Source: Phycisphaerae bacterium
Lineage (GTDB): Bacteria > Planctomycetota > Phycisphaerae > Phycisphaerales > SM1A02
DNA length: 64,000 nt
Direction of reading: 5' to 3'
Assembly (NCBI GenBank): GCA_016873275.1
Contig: VGXO01000006.1
Location: 20,118-84,117 of the forward strand
A program made the translations under genes and the position numbers. Positions within the stretch are counted from its first letter, which is position 1. Each line of letters opens with the position of its first letter. Below, piece by piece: positions 26,555 to 36,199 of this stretch. The notes beneath the pieces were generated by a model. The model saw nothing but the letters and a program-made list of their open reading frames with translations. It ran no database searches and was not told where the DNA came from.

Positions 26555-28107
26555 GCATGCCCTTCGCCGAGCGTCTGGTCCTGCTGGTGCCGGAGATGGT
26601 CCTGCTCGCCGGGGCGATCGTGGTGAGCGTCATGGGACTCTCGTCGCGCGGCATCGTGCGGGCGATCGTCCCGTGGGCGACGATCGCCGCCCTCGCGGGC
26701 TCGCTGGTCGCCGTGGTCATGGTCCACCGCCCCGAGCTCGCCGCCTCCGCGGACCTCCCCATCCCGATGCTCGGGCTCTTCGCGCGGGGACTCCTCGCGG
26801 CGATCGGGATCGGCCTCGTGCTGATCACGATGGGCTCGGTCGACCGCCCGCTCGAGCGAGCCTTCGCCAAGGGACTTGCGCCGTTCGATCCGATGCGGGT
26901 CCTCGGCGGCGAGTTCCATGCCTTCATGCTCTTCAGCATCGCCGGGGCGATGCTCGTCACCGTCGCGTCCGACCTGGTCTGGCTCTTCCTCGCGATCGAG
27001 CTCAGCTCGCTCCCGACCTACATCATGGTCGCGACGAGCCGCGGCTCGCGTCTCGCGCAGGAGGCGGCGGTCAAGTACTTCTTCCTCGGGGCGATGTCCA
27101 CGGCGATCCTGCTCTACGGCTTCGCGATGCTCTACGGCGCGACCGGCTCGATGGAGCTCCTCGCGATCGAGGAGGCGATGACCTCCGGCGCCGCGGAGTC
27201 CTCGATCGCGGTGCTTGGGATCATCCTGGTGATCCTGGCGCTCGGCTTCAAGATCACCGCCGTGCCGATGCACTTCTACGCGCCGGACGTCTACGAGGGC
27301 GCCGCGATCTCGACGACCTCGTTCCTCTCGTTCGTCCCGAAGGCGACCGGGCTCTTCGTGCTGATGACGGTGCTCGCGGCAGTGGGCTGGTCCGCGGACG
27401 CCGCACCGGCGTCGCTGCCGCCGGAGGCGGGCAAGGTCCTCTGGATGGTCGCCGCGCTGACCATGACCCTCGGCAACCTCGGCGGGCTGCTGCAGCGGTC
27501 GATCAAGCGGATGCTCGCCTACAGCTCGATCTCGCACTCGGGCTACATGCTCGTGGGCATCGTCGCGGGTCCGCAGTTCGGCGGCTTCGACGCGACGCTC
27601 TTCTACCTGCTGACCTACGGCGTCACCAACCTCGCGGTCTTCGGGGCGATCGCGTCGATCGAGCGGCAAGGCTCCGAGATCGACTCCTTCGACGACCTCG
27701 CGGGTCTCCGCGTGCGCCATCCGTGGGCAAGCGCCATGCTCGCGATCGGCGCGGCGTCGCTCATCGGCATGCCGCCGTTGCTCGGCTTCTGGGGCAAGCT
27801 CGACCTCTTCGCGGCGGGACTCGACGCCGGCCACGTGGTGCTGGTGGTCATCCTCGCGGTGAATAGCGCGATCAGCGTGTGGTACTACCTGCGGCTGATC
27901 GGTCTGCCGATCATCGCGCCGGCCGGACCTCGGACCGAGGGTCTCGAGTCCTCGCCGAGCCGCTTTCCCCTGCTCGCGGCGGTGGTCGCGGGACTCGGAA
28001 CCGTGCTGCTTCCGATCATGCTGGGATCGCTCGTCGATGCAGCGTCGGTCGCCGGACCGACGGCGATCGAGGACGCCAGTCCCCAAGCGGCCGTGACCGC
28101 GCCCTGA
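26551..28107 (+). CDS. nuoN: NADH-quinone oxidoreductase subunit N
   Basis: The 518-residue third antiporter-like subunit contains LVWLFLAIELSSLPTYIMVA, EAAVKYFFLGAMSTAILLYGFAMLYG, ITAVPMHFYAPDVYEGA and QRSIKRMLAYSSISHSGYMLVG (segments given separately), all typical of NuoN. The ATG 26551 overlaps the nuoM stop. It ends the cluster, and a tRNA-Arg gene follows about 90 bases later. Confidence 0.94.
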   Translation: MSMPFAERLVLLVPEMVLLAGAIVVSVMGLSSRGIVRAIVPWATIAALAGSLVAVVMVHRPELAASADLPIPMLGLFARGLLAAIGIGLVLITMGSVDRPLERAFAKGLAPFDPMRVLGGEFHAFMLFSIAGAMLVTVASDLVWLFLAIELSSLPTYIMVATSRGSRLAQEAAVKYFFLGAMSTAILLYGFAMLYGATGSMELLAIEEAMTSGAAESSIAVLGIILVILALGFKITAVPMHFYAPDVYEGAAISTTSFLSFVPKATGLFVLMTVLAAVGWSADAAPASLPPEAGKVLWMVAALTMTLGNLGGLLQRSIKRMLAYSSISHSGYMLVGIVAGPQFGGFDATLFYLLTYGVTNLAVFGAIASIERQGSEIDSFDDLAGLRVRHPWASAMLAIGAASLIGMPPLLGFWGKLDLFAAGLDAGHVVLVVILAVNSAISVWYYLRLIGLPIIAPAGPRTEGLESSPSRFPLLAAVVAGLGTVLLPIMLGSLVDAASVAGPTAIEDASPQAAVTAP

Positions 28108-28198
28108 AGACAAGGCATCGCCAAGGCGGAGAGGACGACCCCTGCGTCGCCCCTCGCCCATCGCCCCCCGGTTGCGGTCGGTATACTTCCGCCCCTTC

Positions 28199-28272
28199 GC
28201 GAGTGTAGCTCAATTGGATAGAGCATCGGTCTACGAAGCCGAGGGTTGAAGGTTCGAGTCCTTCCACTCGCG
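28199..28272 (+). tRNA. tRNA-Arg (anticodon ACG)
   Basis: A full cloverleaf can be drawn: acceptor GCGAGTG / CACTCGC, D arm GCTC...GAGC, anticodon arm TCGGT-CTACGAA-GCCGA, and T arm GAAGG-TTCGAGT-CCTTC. The anticodon loop gives ACG (Arg; A34 is expected to be edited to inosine by TadA). The discriminator is G and CCA is not encoded. A -10-like TATACT (28182-28187) lies 11 bases upstream without a clear -35 hexamer. Confidence 0.93.
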
Positions 28273-28310
28273 TTCTCCGGTCGGGCGACCCTCGGGTCGC
28301 CCGATCGTCC

Positions 28311-28805
28311 ATGGGGATCATCGTGCTCGGTCTTCTGTCGGATAGCCACGGTCGTCGGGCGCGAACCGCCCGCGCGGTCGAGTTGCTGCACGTTGCCGGC
28401 GCGACGACGCTCGTGCATCTCGGCGACCTCGAGGATGCCTCGCTCCTCGAGGAGCTGCTGCTGCCTGGCGTCGAGGTGCACGTCGTCCCGGGGAACATGG
28501 ACGATCCCCGCGAGCTCGCGGCAGTGGCGCGGTCGCTCGGCGTCTCCTTCCACGATCCGGGCGGCACGATCCGCCTCGGCGAGCGGACGATCTCCTTCAC
28601 GCATGGGCACGACCGCGAGCTCGCCCGGCTCCTCGCGGCGCGCCCCGACTACCTCCTCCACGGGCACACGCACGTCGCGGCGGATCGCGAGGTCGACGGC
28701 GTGCGGGTGATCAACCCCGGCGCGCTGCACCGGGCGACCCGCTTCGAGGTCGCGGTCCTCGAGCCCCGTTCCGGTCGGCTCGACCGCCTCGTGGTGCCCG
28801 CGTGA
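28311..28805 (+). CDS. Metallophosphoesterase (YfcE/MJ0936-type)
   Basis: The 164-residue protein has all five phosphoesterase blocks: LSDSHG, HLGDLED, VPGNMDD (GNxD), THGHD, and LLHGHTH. They bind two metals and place it with the short YfcE-like calcineurin-fold phosphodiesterases. Its substrate is unknown. The start ATG 28311 is close to the first motif. The gene lies 38 bases downstream of tRNA-Arg and may share its transcript. Confidence 0.88.
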   Translation: MGIIVLGLLSDSHGRRARTARAVELLHVAGATTLVHLGDLEDASLLEELLLPGVEVHVVPGNMDDPRELAAVARSLGVSFHDPGGTIRLGERTISFTHGHDRELARLLAARPDYLLHGHTHVAADREVDGVRVINPGALHRATRFEVAVLEPRSGRLDRLVVPA

Positions 28806-28885
28806 ACGTCGCGCCCCCACGGACGGTCACGGACCTCGCGAACGGCTGAATCGTCCCGAGGCGGCCTCGGCGAAGTGGCGATCCG

Positions 28886-29329
28886 ATGGCGATCGTCCTC
28901 AACCTGCTGCTCGCGTCCTTCATGACGGGCTTGATCTGGTTCGTCCAGGTCGTGCACTACCCGCTCTTCGCGATGGTCGAGGGTCCGGGGTCCTCGGCGT
29001 ATGCCGCGCGGCATCAGGCGGCGACGACCTGGGTGGTCGGCCCCGTCATGCTGGCGGAGCTCGTCATCGCGATCTGGATCGCCGTCGCGCCGCCGAGCGG
29101 CGTCCCGGCGTGGATCCCTCGGGTGGCGCTCGCGCTCCTGGTGGTCGCCTGGCTCTCGACCGCGCTCTGGCAGGTCCCGCTTCATCAGCGGCTGCTCGGG
29201 GGGCACGATGCCTCGACCATCGCGTCGCTCGTCGCCGGCAACTGGGTCCGCACCGGGGCATGGACCGCGCGGGCAGTCCTCGGCGCGTGGATGGCGTGGA
29301 TCCTCCTGCGGACTCCGATCGGACCCTGA
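28886..29329 (+). CDS. Four-span small membrane protein (DUF1772-like)
   Basis: The 147-residue protein has four hydrophobic segments (about 1-24, 50-68, 78-95 and 125-142). Conserved-looking phrases are VQVVHYPLF near the N terminus and [11 protein letters not shown]...[12 protein letters not shown] near the C terminus, which fit DUF1772-type membrane proteins. No function is known. It lies 80 bases after the phosphoesterase and 42 before corA. Confidence 0.75.
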   Translation: MAIVLNLLLASFMTGLIWFVQVVHYPLFAMVEGPGSSAYAARHQAATTWVVGPVMLAELVIAIWIAVAPPSGVPAWIPRVALALLVVAWLSTALWQVPLHQRLLGGHDASTIASLVAGNWVRTGAWTARAVLGAWMAWILLRTPIGP

Positions 29330-29357
29330 CGCATCCCGCGGGGCGCATGCGGGTCGG

Positions 29358-29363
29358 TATCCT
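29358..29363 (+). promoter_or_regulatory. Possible -10 box for leaderless corA
   Basis: TATCCT ends 8 bases before the corA ATG at 29372, so a transcript would start at or near the start codon. There is no good -35 hexamer at the usual distance. The box is inferred from sequence and from matching arrangements at lysA, the DUF255 gene and the gene at the window end. Confidence 0.4.
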
Positions 29364-29371
29364 CGCGGCGC

Positions 29372-30538
29372 ATGGCGCGGCGACGCTCGAAGCATCTTCC
29401 TCCCCGCCGACGACGAGAGCGGCTGCCGCTCCTCCACACCTCGCCCGGGACGATTCCCGTCGCGCCGAGCACGCCGCCTCCGCTGCTTCGGGTCATCGCG
29501 TACGGACCCGATCGCGTGTTGGAGCAGTCGCTCTCCGACCCCGCGGAGCTCGAGCCGCTGATCGGGACGCTGCCGGTCACCTGGATCTCCGTCGCCGGTC
29601 CGCCCGACCATCGGCTGCTCGAGGCGTTCGCACGGCGGTTCGGCGTCCATCCCATGACCATGGAGGACATCGCCGACCTCGCGCAGTCGCCGAAGATCGA
29701 GTACTCCGGCGACCTCCTCTTCATGGTGCTGCGGGCGGCGCACCTCCGACCCGAGACGAGCGAGGAGCCCGCGGACCTCGACGAGGAGCAGCTCTCGGTC
29801 CTCGTGCGGGGCGGCGTGGTGGTGACCTTCGAGGAGCGGGGCGCCAACGCCTCGCTCGAGACGGTGCGGCGCCGCATCCGCGAGGGCCGCGGGTCGGTCC
29901 GCATCTCCGACTCCTCCTACCTCGCCTACGCGATCCTCGACAGCGTGCTCGACGACTACTTCCCGGTGGTCGCGGCGATCGGCGAGCAGCTCGACGACCT
30001 CGAGACCGAGATCCTCGACGCGCCGCGACGGGAGCAGATCGCCCGCATCCGGCACCTCCGCCGGCTCCTGCAGCGCCTGCGTCGGGTGATCTGGCCGCTG
30101 CGGGACGTCGTCGCCGTCACCCTCACCTTCGACCTCCCCGCGAAGTCCGACCTGCGGCCCTACCTCCGCGACGCGCTCGACCACGCGACCCGGCTGATGG
30201 ACCTCGTGGACGGCGACCGCCTGCTCGCCTCCGAGCTGATGGAACTCCACCTCTCCGCGGTCAACAACCGCATCGGCGAGGTCAACAAGTTCCTCACCAT
30301 CATCGCGACGATCTTCATTCCGCTCGGCACGATCGCGAGCATCTACGGGATGAACTTCGACCGCTCGCATCCGTGGAACATGCCCGAGCTCGGCTGGCGC
30401 TTCGGCTACCTCTGGGCGCTCGGTCTGATGGCGCTGACCGCGGCGGCGTTCCTCCTCTACTTCTGGTGCCGCGGGTGGCTCGGCTCGAACGCGGCGTCGA
30501 ATCCGCCGGACGACCGCTCCCGAAGCGGGCGCGGATGA
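29372..30538 (+). CDS. corA: CorA-family magnesium/divalent cation transporter
   Basis: The 388-residue protein has a soluble N-terminal domain with [13 protein letters not shown], a long helical middle part (residues about 200-310) and two C-terminal membrane spans. The first is followed by the selectivity-filter motif YGMNF (GMN) at about residue 325, which is diagnostic of CorA. The first 35 residues are Arg- and Pro-rich and unlike the family core. The AAA+ gene behind it overlaps by ATGA. Confidence 0.93.
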   Translation: MARRRSKHLPPRRRRERLPLLHTSPGTIPVAPSTPPPLLRVIAYGPDRVLEQSLSDPAELEPLIGTLPVTWISVAGPPDHRLLEAFARRFGVHPMTMEDIADLAQSPKIEYSGDLLFMVLRAAHLRPETSEEPADLDEEQLSVLVRGGVVVTFEERGANASLETVRRRIREGRGSVRISDSSYLAYAILDSVLDDYFPVVAAIGEQLDDLETEILDAPRREQIARIRHLRRLLQRLRRVIWPLRDVVAVTLTFDLPAKSDLRPYLRDALDHATRLMDLVDGDRLLASELMELHLSAVNNRIGEVNKFLTIIATIFIPLGTIASIYGMNFDRSHPWNMPELGWRFGYLWALGLMALTAAAFLLYFWCRGWLGSNAASNPPDDRSRSGRG

Positions 30539-31953
30539 GCCACCCCGCCCCACGACCCGCGACGCTCGCCGCGCTCAAGACCTCCGGCTGGCGCTCCCGC
30601 GGCGTGAAGCAGGAGGTCCGCGAGAACCTCGTCGCCGCGCTCGAGCGCGGCGAGCCGCTCTTTCCCGGCATTCTTGGCTACGACGACACGGTGATTCCCG
30701 CGATCACCCACGCGGTGCTCGCGGGGCACGACATGCTGTTCCTCGGCGAGAAGGGCCAAGGGAAGACCAGGCTGATGCGGGCGATCTCGCGGTTCCTCGA
30801 CCCGGAGGTTCCCTACCTCGACCTGCCGGGCTGCCCGGTCCACGAGGACCCGCTGCGACCGATCACCGCGATGGGCAAGCGTCATCTTGCGGCGACGCCG
30901 GAGGACGCGGTCCGCATCGGATGGTGGCGCCGCGAGGACCGATTCGCCGAGCGGCTCGCCCCGGGGACCCGCTTCGCCGATCTCATCGGCGAGATCGATC
31001 CGGCCAAGATGGCGTCCGGCACGAGCCTCTCCGCCGAGGAGGTCCTCCACTTCGGGCTGGTGCCGCGGATGCACCGGGGGATCTTCGCCCTCAACGAGCT
31101 CCCTGACCTCGACGAGAGCGTGCAGGTCGGGCTCTTCAACGTGCTCGAGGAGCGGGACGTCCAGATCCGTGGACATCCGATCCGCTTCGACCTCGACGTG
31201 ATGCTCCTCTTCTCGGCGAACCCCGGCACGTACAACCGCTCGGGCAAGGTGATCCCGCAGCTCAAGGACCGCATCGGCTCCACGATCTCGACGCACTATC
31301 CGCGCGAGCGGGCGCTCGGCATCGCGATCACCCGCCAGGAGGCGGGGCTCGACCTCGGCGGCGCCCATCCGGTCGTCGTGCCGCCCTTCATGGACGAGAT
31401 CCTCGAGCAGCTCGCGGTCGAGGCGCGGGGAAGCCGGCTCGTCGATCAATCCTCCGGGGTCTCCGCGCGGTTCTCGCTCGCCAACTGGCGGACGATGATC
31501 GCAAGCGCCCGCGCCCGCGGGATCCGCCTCGGCGAGCGTCCGTCGGTGCCGCGGATCAGCGACCTTGCCCACCTCGGCTCCTCCGCCACCGGGAAGCTCG
31601 AGCTCGACGCCCTCGGCAATCACGCCATGGACGAGAAGCAGCTGCTCGAGGCGCTGCTTGCGGCGGCGATCCGCGTGGTGTTCACCGAGTACGTCGACGA
31701 GCACGGACTCGACGCCATCGCCGGCGACTTCGCGAAGGGACTGCGGCTCGAGGTGGGCGACATGCTTCCCTCCTCCCACTACGAGGCTCGCCTCAAGGAC
31801 CTGCCGGCCGCCTGGAGCAAGGCGTTCGAGGTGAACGCCGCCGGCGATCCGGCGGTGCGGGCGAGCTGCGTCGAGTTCGTGCTCGCCGGACTCTGGGCGA
31901 CCGACCGCATCAGCCGAAGCGAGCGGCACGGCAACATCCGCTACGAGTCGTAG
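30535..31953 (+). CDS. MoxR/magnesium chelatase-like AAA+ ATPase
   Basis: The 472-residue AAA+ protein has Walker [15 protein letters not shown] at about residues 79-92 and a Walker B-like segment in which the usual VDE reads LNE ([23 protein letters not shown]), followed by [24 protein letters not shown], the sensor region. This is the organisation of Mg-chelatase I subunits and MoxR-like ATPases. It is coupled to corA by ATGA and followed 9 bases later by a VWA protein, the classic MoxR/VWA chaperone pair. No chlorophyll genes are present, so a role in assembling or activating another protein is more likely than tetrapyrrole metallation. Confidence 0.85.
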   Translation: MSHPAPRPATLAALKTSGWRSRGVKQEVRENLVAALERGEPLFPGILGYDDTVIPAITHAVLAGHDMLFLGEKGQGKTRLMRAISRFLDPEVPYLDLPGCPVHEDPLRPITAMGKRHLAATPEDAVRIGWWRREDRFAERLAPGTRFADLIGEIDPAKMASGTSLSAEEVLHFGLVPRMHRGIFALNELPDLDESVQVGLFNVLEERDVQIRGHPIRFDLDVMLLFSANPGTYNRSGKVIPQLKDRIGSTISTHYPRERALGIAITRQEAGLDLGGAHPVVVPPFMDEILEQLAVEARGSRLVDQSSGVSARFSLANWRTMIASARARGIRLGERPSVPRISDLAHLGSSATGKLELDALGNHAMDEKQLLEALLAAAIRVVFTEYVDEHGLDAIAGDFAKGLRLEVGDMLPSSHYEARLKDLPAAWSKAFEVNAAGDPAVRASCVEFVLAGLWATDRISRSERHGNIRYES

Positions 31954-31962
31954 GCTTCATCG

Positions 31963-33708
31963 ATGCCCTCGCCCCCCGACGAGTCGCGCGATCTCCCCTC
32001 GCCGAGGCTCGGTCCGGGCGGCGTGATCCACGCCTACCACGCCTACGACCCGCGGCACGCGCCGCCGCCGCTTGAGCCCCCCGACCTCGTCTCCGGGGTG
32101 TTCGACCGGATGCTCGCCGAGGGACGGCAGCGACCGCTCACGCCGGCAGAGCTCGCCGACGCCGTGAAGATCGACCCCCGCTCGATCGCCGGGCTCGGTC
32201 CGAGCCTCGACGACCTCATCGCCCGCCTCGAGGCGCGGAGGGAGAAGATCCTCGCGTCCTACCGGCTCGACGCGGCGCGGCGGGAGGCACCGAAGGAGAT
32301 CGCCGCGCGGCGAGGGAGCCTCTCGCTTCCGCCGGAGGTCCTCGCCGCGATCGACCGCGAGCTCGAGCGCGAGCACCTCCGAGGGCTCGAGCGGCTCTGG
32401 TCGCGTCTTCCGGATGGCTCCGAGGCGTCCCGGCAGGTCATGCGGCTCCTCAAGGCGCTCGGCGACCGCTTCGAGGTCGAGCGGATCGCGTCGCGCTGGC
32501 GCTTTCGAGGTCGGGAGGACGCCTCGATCCCCCGCGCGATCGAGCTCGGCGAGGAGCTCGATCGGATCGAGAAGCTCCTCGCACAGCTGCGGGAGGCGCG
32601 GCGCCACGCGCGGGTCGGCATCATCGACCTCGACGAGCTGCGGGAGCTCCTCTCCGAGCAGGACGCCGAGTCGGTCGCGGGCATGCAGCGTCAGGTGAAC
32701 GAGATCCTGCGGGCACTCGCGGAGCAGCAAGGGCTCGAGGAGGGACCGGAGGGCTACCAACTGACGCCCAAGGCGTGGCGCACCTACCAGAGCCGCCTGC
32801 TCGCGGCGATCTTCGCCGACCTTCGTCGAGGTCGCTCGGGTCGGCACCAGCCGGTCACGGACGCCGAGGGCGCCATCGAGTCGTCCACGACTCGACCGTG
32901 GGAGTTCGGCGATCCCCTCGCCCACCTCGATCCGGTCGAGAGCATGACCGAGGCGCTGGTCCGCCGGGCGTCCCGACCGACCGCTCCCGCCGGCGGGAAC
33001 GACCCGCTGCTCCGCGGCGAGGACCTCCGCGTCTTCCGCACCCGACACTCGCCCAAGGCGGCGACGGTGGTGATCCTCGACATGTCCGGCTCGATGCGGC
33101 AGGCGGGTCAGTACGTCCACTGCAAGCGGATGGCGCTCGCGCTCGACGGTCTCATCCGACGGGAGTACCCCGGGGACTTCCTCCGCTTCGTGTCGATGGA
33201 CACCCTCGCGAGGGTCCGGACGGTCGCCGAGGTCGCGGAGCTGCTCCCCCGTCCCGTCACGATCCGGAAGCCGATCGTGCGGCTCCGCGCGGATCTCTCG
33301 GATCCCTCCCTCGACGAGCTTGACCTCCCGCTCCACTTCACCAACATCCAGCGGGCGCTGGAGTTGTCGCGTCGGCTGCTCGGAGCCCAGGACGCCGCCA
33401 ACCGTCAGGTGATCCTGATCACCGATGGTCTCCCGACCGCCCACTGCGAGGGCTCCGACCTCTACATGCTCTATCCACCGGATCCCCGGACCGAGGAGGC
33501 GACCCTCCGGGAGGGTCGTCGCGCCGCCGCTGAGGGGATCTGCGTCAACGTGATGCTGCTCCCCTCCTGGAACCAGACGGAGGACGATCTCCGATTCGCC
33601 GATCGCCTCGCGACCTCGACCGGCGGTCGGCTCTTCCACGTCTCGGGCGAGGACCTCGACCGCTTCGTGGTCTGGGACTACCGAGCCCGCCGGCGGCTGG
33701 CGTTCTGA
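31963..33708 (+). CDS. VWA-domain protein, partner of the MoxR-like ATPase
   Basis: The 581-residue protein has a helical N-terminal two-thirds, with an Asp-rich [11 protein letters not shown] region, and a C-terminal von Willebrand A domain (about 365-575). The MIDAS is present: DMSGS, then a Thr in the [10 protein letters not shown] stretch and Asp in LITDGLP. This matches the VWA partner of MoxR-type or ChlI-type ATPases. It follows the AAA+ gene by 9 bases and they are surely co-transcribed. A 14-base tandem repeat array lies right after the stop. Confidence 0.85.
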   Translation: MPSPPDESRDLPSPRLGPGGVIHAYHAYDPRHAPPPLEPPDLVSGVFDRMLAEGRQRPLTPAELADAVKIDPRSIAGLGPSLDDLIARLEARREKILASYRLDAARREAPKEIAARRGSLSLPPEVLAAIDRELEREHLRGLERLWSRLPDGSEASRQVMRLLKALGDRFEVERIASRWRFRGREDASIPRAIELGEELDRIEKLLAQLREARRHARVGIIDLDELRELLSEQDAESVAGMQRQVNEILRALAEQQGLEEGPEGYQLTPKAWRTYQSRLLAAIFADLRRGRSGRHQPVTDAEGAIESSTTRPWEFGDPLAHLDPVESMTEALVRRASRPTAPAGGNDPLLRGEDLRVFRTRHSPKAATVVILDMSGSMRQAGQYVHCKRMALALDGLIRREYPGDFLRFVSMDTLARVRTVAEVAELLPRPVTIRKPIVRLRADLSDPSLDELDLPLHFTNIQRALELSRRLLGAQDAANRQVILITDGLPTAHCEGSDLYMLYPPDPRTEEATLREGRRAAAEGICVNVMLLPSWNQTEDDLRFADRLATSTGGRLFHVSGEDLDRFVVWDYRARRRLAF

Positions 33709-33712
33709 GCCG

Positions 33713-33768
33713 ATGCCTCGCCGGGGATGCCTCGCCGGGGATGCCTCGCCGTGGATGCCTCGCCGGGG
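33713..33768. repeat. Four 14-base tandem units after the VWA gene
   Basis: Four units of atgcctcgccgggg follow one another (the third has one change), plus a partial fifth. They fill the region between the VWA stop and the glutamine synthetase promoter. Units of 14 bases would change the reading frame, and no gene uses them. A second 14-base array with a different sequence sits at 46279-46334. Confidence 0.85.
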
Positions 33769-33830
33769 ATGCCCCCCGTGCTGGGTCGGAGCTCGACGCG
33801 TCCCATTCCGCCCGACCGCGCTTGAGTCGG

Positions 33831-33859
33831 TTGCCCGCTTCTCCGAAGGTCCGGATACT
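33831..33859 (+). promoter_or_regulatory. Sigma-70-type promoter for glutamine synthetase III
   Basis: TTGCCC (33831-33836), a 17-base spacer and GATACT (33854-33859) form a good match to the promoter pattern seen repeatedly here. The predicted start of transcription is about 23 bases before the ATG at 33890. Confidence 0.6.
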
Positions 33860-33889
33860 GCCTCTCTCCGCCCCTCCCGGATTCCTCCC

Positions 33890-36070
33890 ATGCCCCGCGA
33901 ACGGCTCGACTCGATGGACAACGGCTCGATGAACTCCAACTCCTCCTCCTCGGGCGCCCCGCGCGCGTCGGACCTCTACGGCACCTTGACCTTCAGCGGC
34001 GACGTGATGCTGAAGCGTCTGCCCTCCGACGTCTTCGCGAACCTCCAGCGCACCATGCGCCTCGGGCTCGCGCTCGATCCCGCGATCGCGAACACCGTCG
34101 CGAGCGCCATGAAGGACTGGGCGATCGAGCACGGCGCGACCCACTACTGCCACTGGTTCCAGCCGCTCACCGGCTCGACCGCGGAGAAGCACGACGCCTT
34201 CCTCTCGCTCACCTCCGAGGGCGGCGCGATCGAGCGGTTCTCCGGAAGCCAGCTGATCCAGGGAGAGCCGGACGCGAGCAGCTTCCCCTCGGGCGGCATC
34301 CGCGACACCTACGAGGCGCGCGGCTACACCGCCTGGGACGCGACGAGCCCGGCGTTCCTCATCCGCACCGAGTCCGGCGTGACGACGCTCTGCGTCCCCA
34401 CGGTCTTCGTCTCCTACACGGGCGAGGCGCTCGACAAGAAGCTGCCGCTCCTCCGCTCGATCGACGCGGTCAGCCTGCAGGCGATGCGGATCCTCCGGAT
34501 CTTCGGCACCGACGCCGGGGTGAACCGGGTGATCTCGACCCTCGGCGCCGAGCAGGAGTACTTCCTCGTCGATGCCGACCTCGCGTCCGAGCGCCTCGAC
34601 CTTCGGATCTGCGGTCGCACCCTCCTTGGCGCCCCGCCGCCGAAGGGGCAGCAGCAGCACGACCACTACTTCGGGGCGATCCCGGACCGCGTGGTGAGCT
34701 TCATGAGCGAGGTCGAGCGGCGGCTCTTCGAGCTCGGCGTCCCGGTGAAGACCCGGCACAACGAGGTCGCGCCCTCGCAGTACGAGATCGCGCCGATCTT
34801 CGAGAACGCGAACGTCGCCGTCGACCACCAGATGCTCACCATGCACGTGCTCCGCTCGGTGGCGTCCCGCTTCGGCTTCGAATGCATCCTGCACGAGAAG
34901 CCCTTCGCCGGCGTGAACGGCTCCGGCAAGCACTGCAACTGGTCGATCGCGACCGACACGGGCGTCAACCTCCTCGACCCGCGCGACGAGACCCACACCA
35001 ACATGCAGTTCCTCACGTTCCTCTGCGCGGTGATCCGCGCGGTGGACCTGCGGGCGGACCTGCTGCGGGCGGCGATCGCCTCCGCCGGCAACGACCACCG
35101 CCTCGGCGCGAACGAGGCGCCGCCGGCGATCATGTCGATCTTCCTCGGCGAGATGCTCACCGACATCCTCGACCAGCTCGAGTCGGGCAAGGCGACCAAG
35201 ACCCGCAAGGGCGGGTCGCTCGAGCTCGGCGCGAGCTCGATGCCGCAGCTCCCGCGGCACGCGAGCGACCGCAACCGCACCAGCCCCTTCGCCTTCACCG
35301 GCAACAAGTTCGAGTTCCGCGCGGTCGGCTCCACCGCGGCGGTGGCGTGGCCCGTCACCGTCCTCAACACCATCATCGCGGAGAGCCTCGACTTCATCGC
35401 CACCGAGCTCGAGCGCCGCGCCGGCAAGGGCGCGACGAAGGCGAAGCTCGAGTCGGCGGTGCGGGCGCTCCTCAAGGACATCGTCTCCAAGCACCGCCGC
35501 GTCTGCTTCGACGGCGATGGCTACAGCGCCGAGTGGCACGCCGAGGCTGCCCGCCGCGGGCTCCTGAACCTCCGCAGCAGCGCCGAGGCGATCCCGGTCC
35601 TCAAGGCGAAGGCAGCGAAGGACCTCTTCGCGAAGTACGGCGTCCTCTCCTCCCGCGAGCTCGACGCCCGCTATGACGTCCTCTGCGAGCAGTACCTCAC
35701 CGTCCTCGGCATCGAGGCGCGGACGCTGCTCGCGATCGTCCGGACCCAGGTGCTGCCGGCGGCGATGCGGCATCAGGGCGAGCTCGCGGACATCCTCGCC
35801 GCGACCGAGGCGGTGGGCGTCGAGTCCGCGGACGGCACCGCCGAGCTGCGTCACGTCGCCGCGTCGATCTCGAGCCTCCGCGACGCGTGCCGACGCCTCG
35901 AGGAGGCGGAGGCGGAGCATCCGAAGACCTCGGAGAAGCAGCTCCGCCATGGTCGCGACGCGATCGTGCCGCTGCTCCTCGAGATCCGCCAGATCTGCGA
36001 CGCGCTCGAGCGGAGGGTGCCGGCCGACCTTTGGCCGATCCCGACCTACGCGGACCTGATCCTTCGCTGA
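33890..36070 (+). CDS. glnN: Glutamine synthetase type III
   Basis: It makes glutamine from glutamate, ammonia and ATP. At 726 residues it has the length of GSIII, not of GSI (about 470) or GSII. Typical blocks are [47 protein letters not shown]...[29 protein letters not shown] and [15 protein letters not shown], which cover the ATP-, metal- and ammonia-site signatures of the family. The start is ATG 33890, soon after the promoter; ATG 33914 (MDNGS) is the alternative, because the Ser/Asn-rich first 30 residues look unstructured. Earlier ATGs at 33713 would read through the repeats and are rejected. Confidence 0.93.
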   Translation: MPRERLDSMDNGSMNSNSSSSGAPRASDLYGTLTFSGDVMLKRLPSDVFANLQRTMRLGLALDPAIANTVASAMKDWAIEHGATHYCHWFQPLTGSTAEKHDAFLSLTSEGGAIERFSGSQLIQGEPDASSFPSGGIRDTYEARGYTAWDATSPAFLIRTESGVTTLCVPTVFVSYTGEALDKKLPLLRSIDAVSLQAMRILRIFGTDAGVNRVISTLGAEQEYFLVDADLASERLDLRICGRTLLGAPPPKGQQQHDHYFGAIPDRVVSFMSEVERRLFELGVPVKTRHNEVAPSQYEIAPIFENANVAVDHQMLTMHVLRSVASRFGFECILHEKPFAGVNGSGKHCNWSIATDTGVNLLDPRDETHTNMQFLTFLCAVIRAVDLRADLLRAAIASAGNDHRLGANEAPPAIMSIFLGEMLTDILDQLESGKATKTRKGGSLELGASSMPQLPRHASDRNRTSPFAFTGNKFEFRAVGSTAAVAWPVTVLNTIIAESLDFIATELERRAGKGATKAKLESAVRALLKDIVSKHRRVCFDGDGYSAEWHAEAARRGLLNLRSSAEAIPVLKAKAAKDLFAKYGVLSSRELDARYDVLCEQYLTVLGIEARTLLAIVRTQVLPAAMRHQGELADILAATEAVGVESADGTAELRHVAASISSLRDACRRLEEAEAEHPKTSEKQLRHGRDAIVPLLLEIRQICDALERRVPADLWPIPTYADLILR

Positions 36071-36199
36071 GCCCTCGCCTCGCTCGCCCCAGGACCCTCG
36101 GCACGCCCCGGTCCGCCCGTGGTGCCGCGCCGAGGGTCCTGCTATTCTCCGGGGCTCGCCCGAGGTCGGTCGCGGACCGTCCTCGTCCGGACCCCGACC

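Noticed and set aside
21338..28107. An antiporter (Mrp) operon in place of complex I genes
   Set aside because: The presence and order of nuoJ, K, L, M and N with NuoN-specific text fit complex I; no mrpA/E/F/G-like genes are present.
28199..28272. tRNA gene as an integration site
   Set aside because: No integrase, repeated 3' end or composition change lies next to either tRNA gene.
33713..33768. Possible CRISPR repeats
   Set aside because: The units are only 14 bases long, directly adjacent and without spacers, and no cas gene is nearby.
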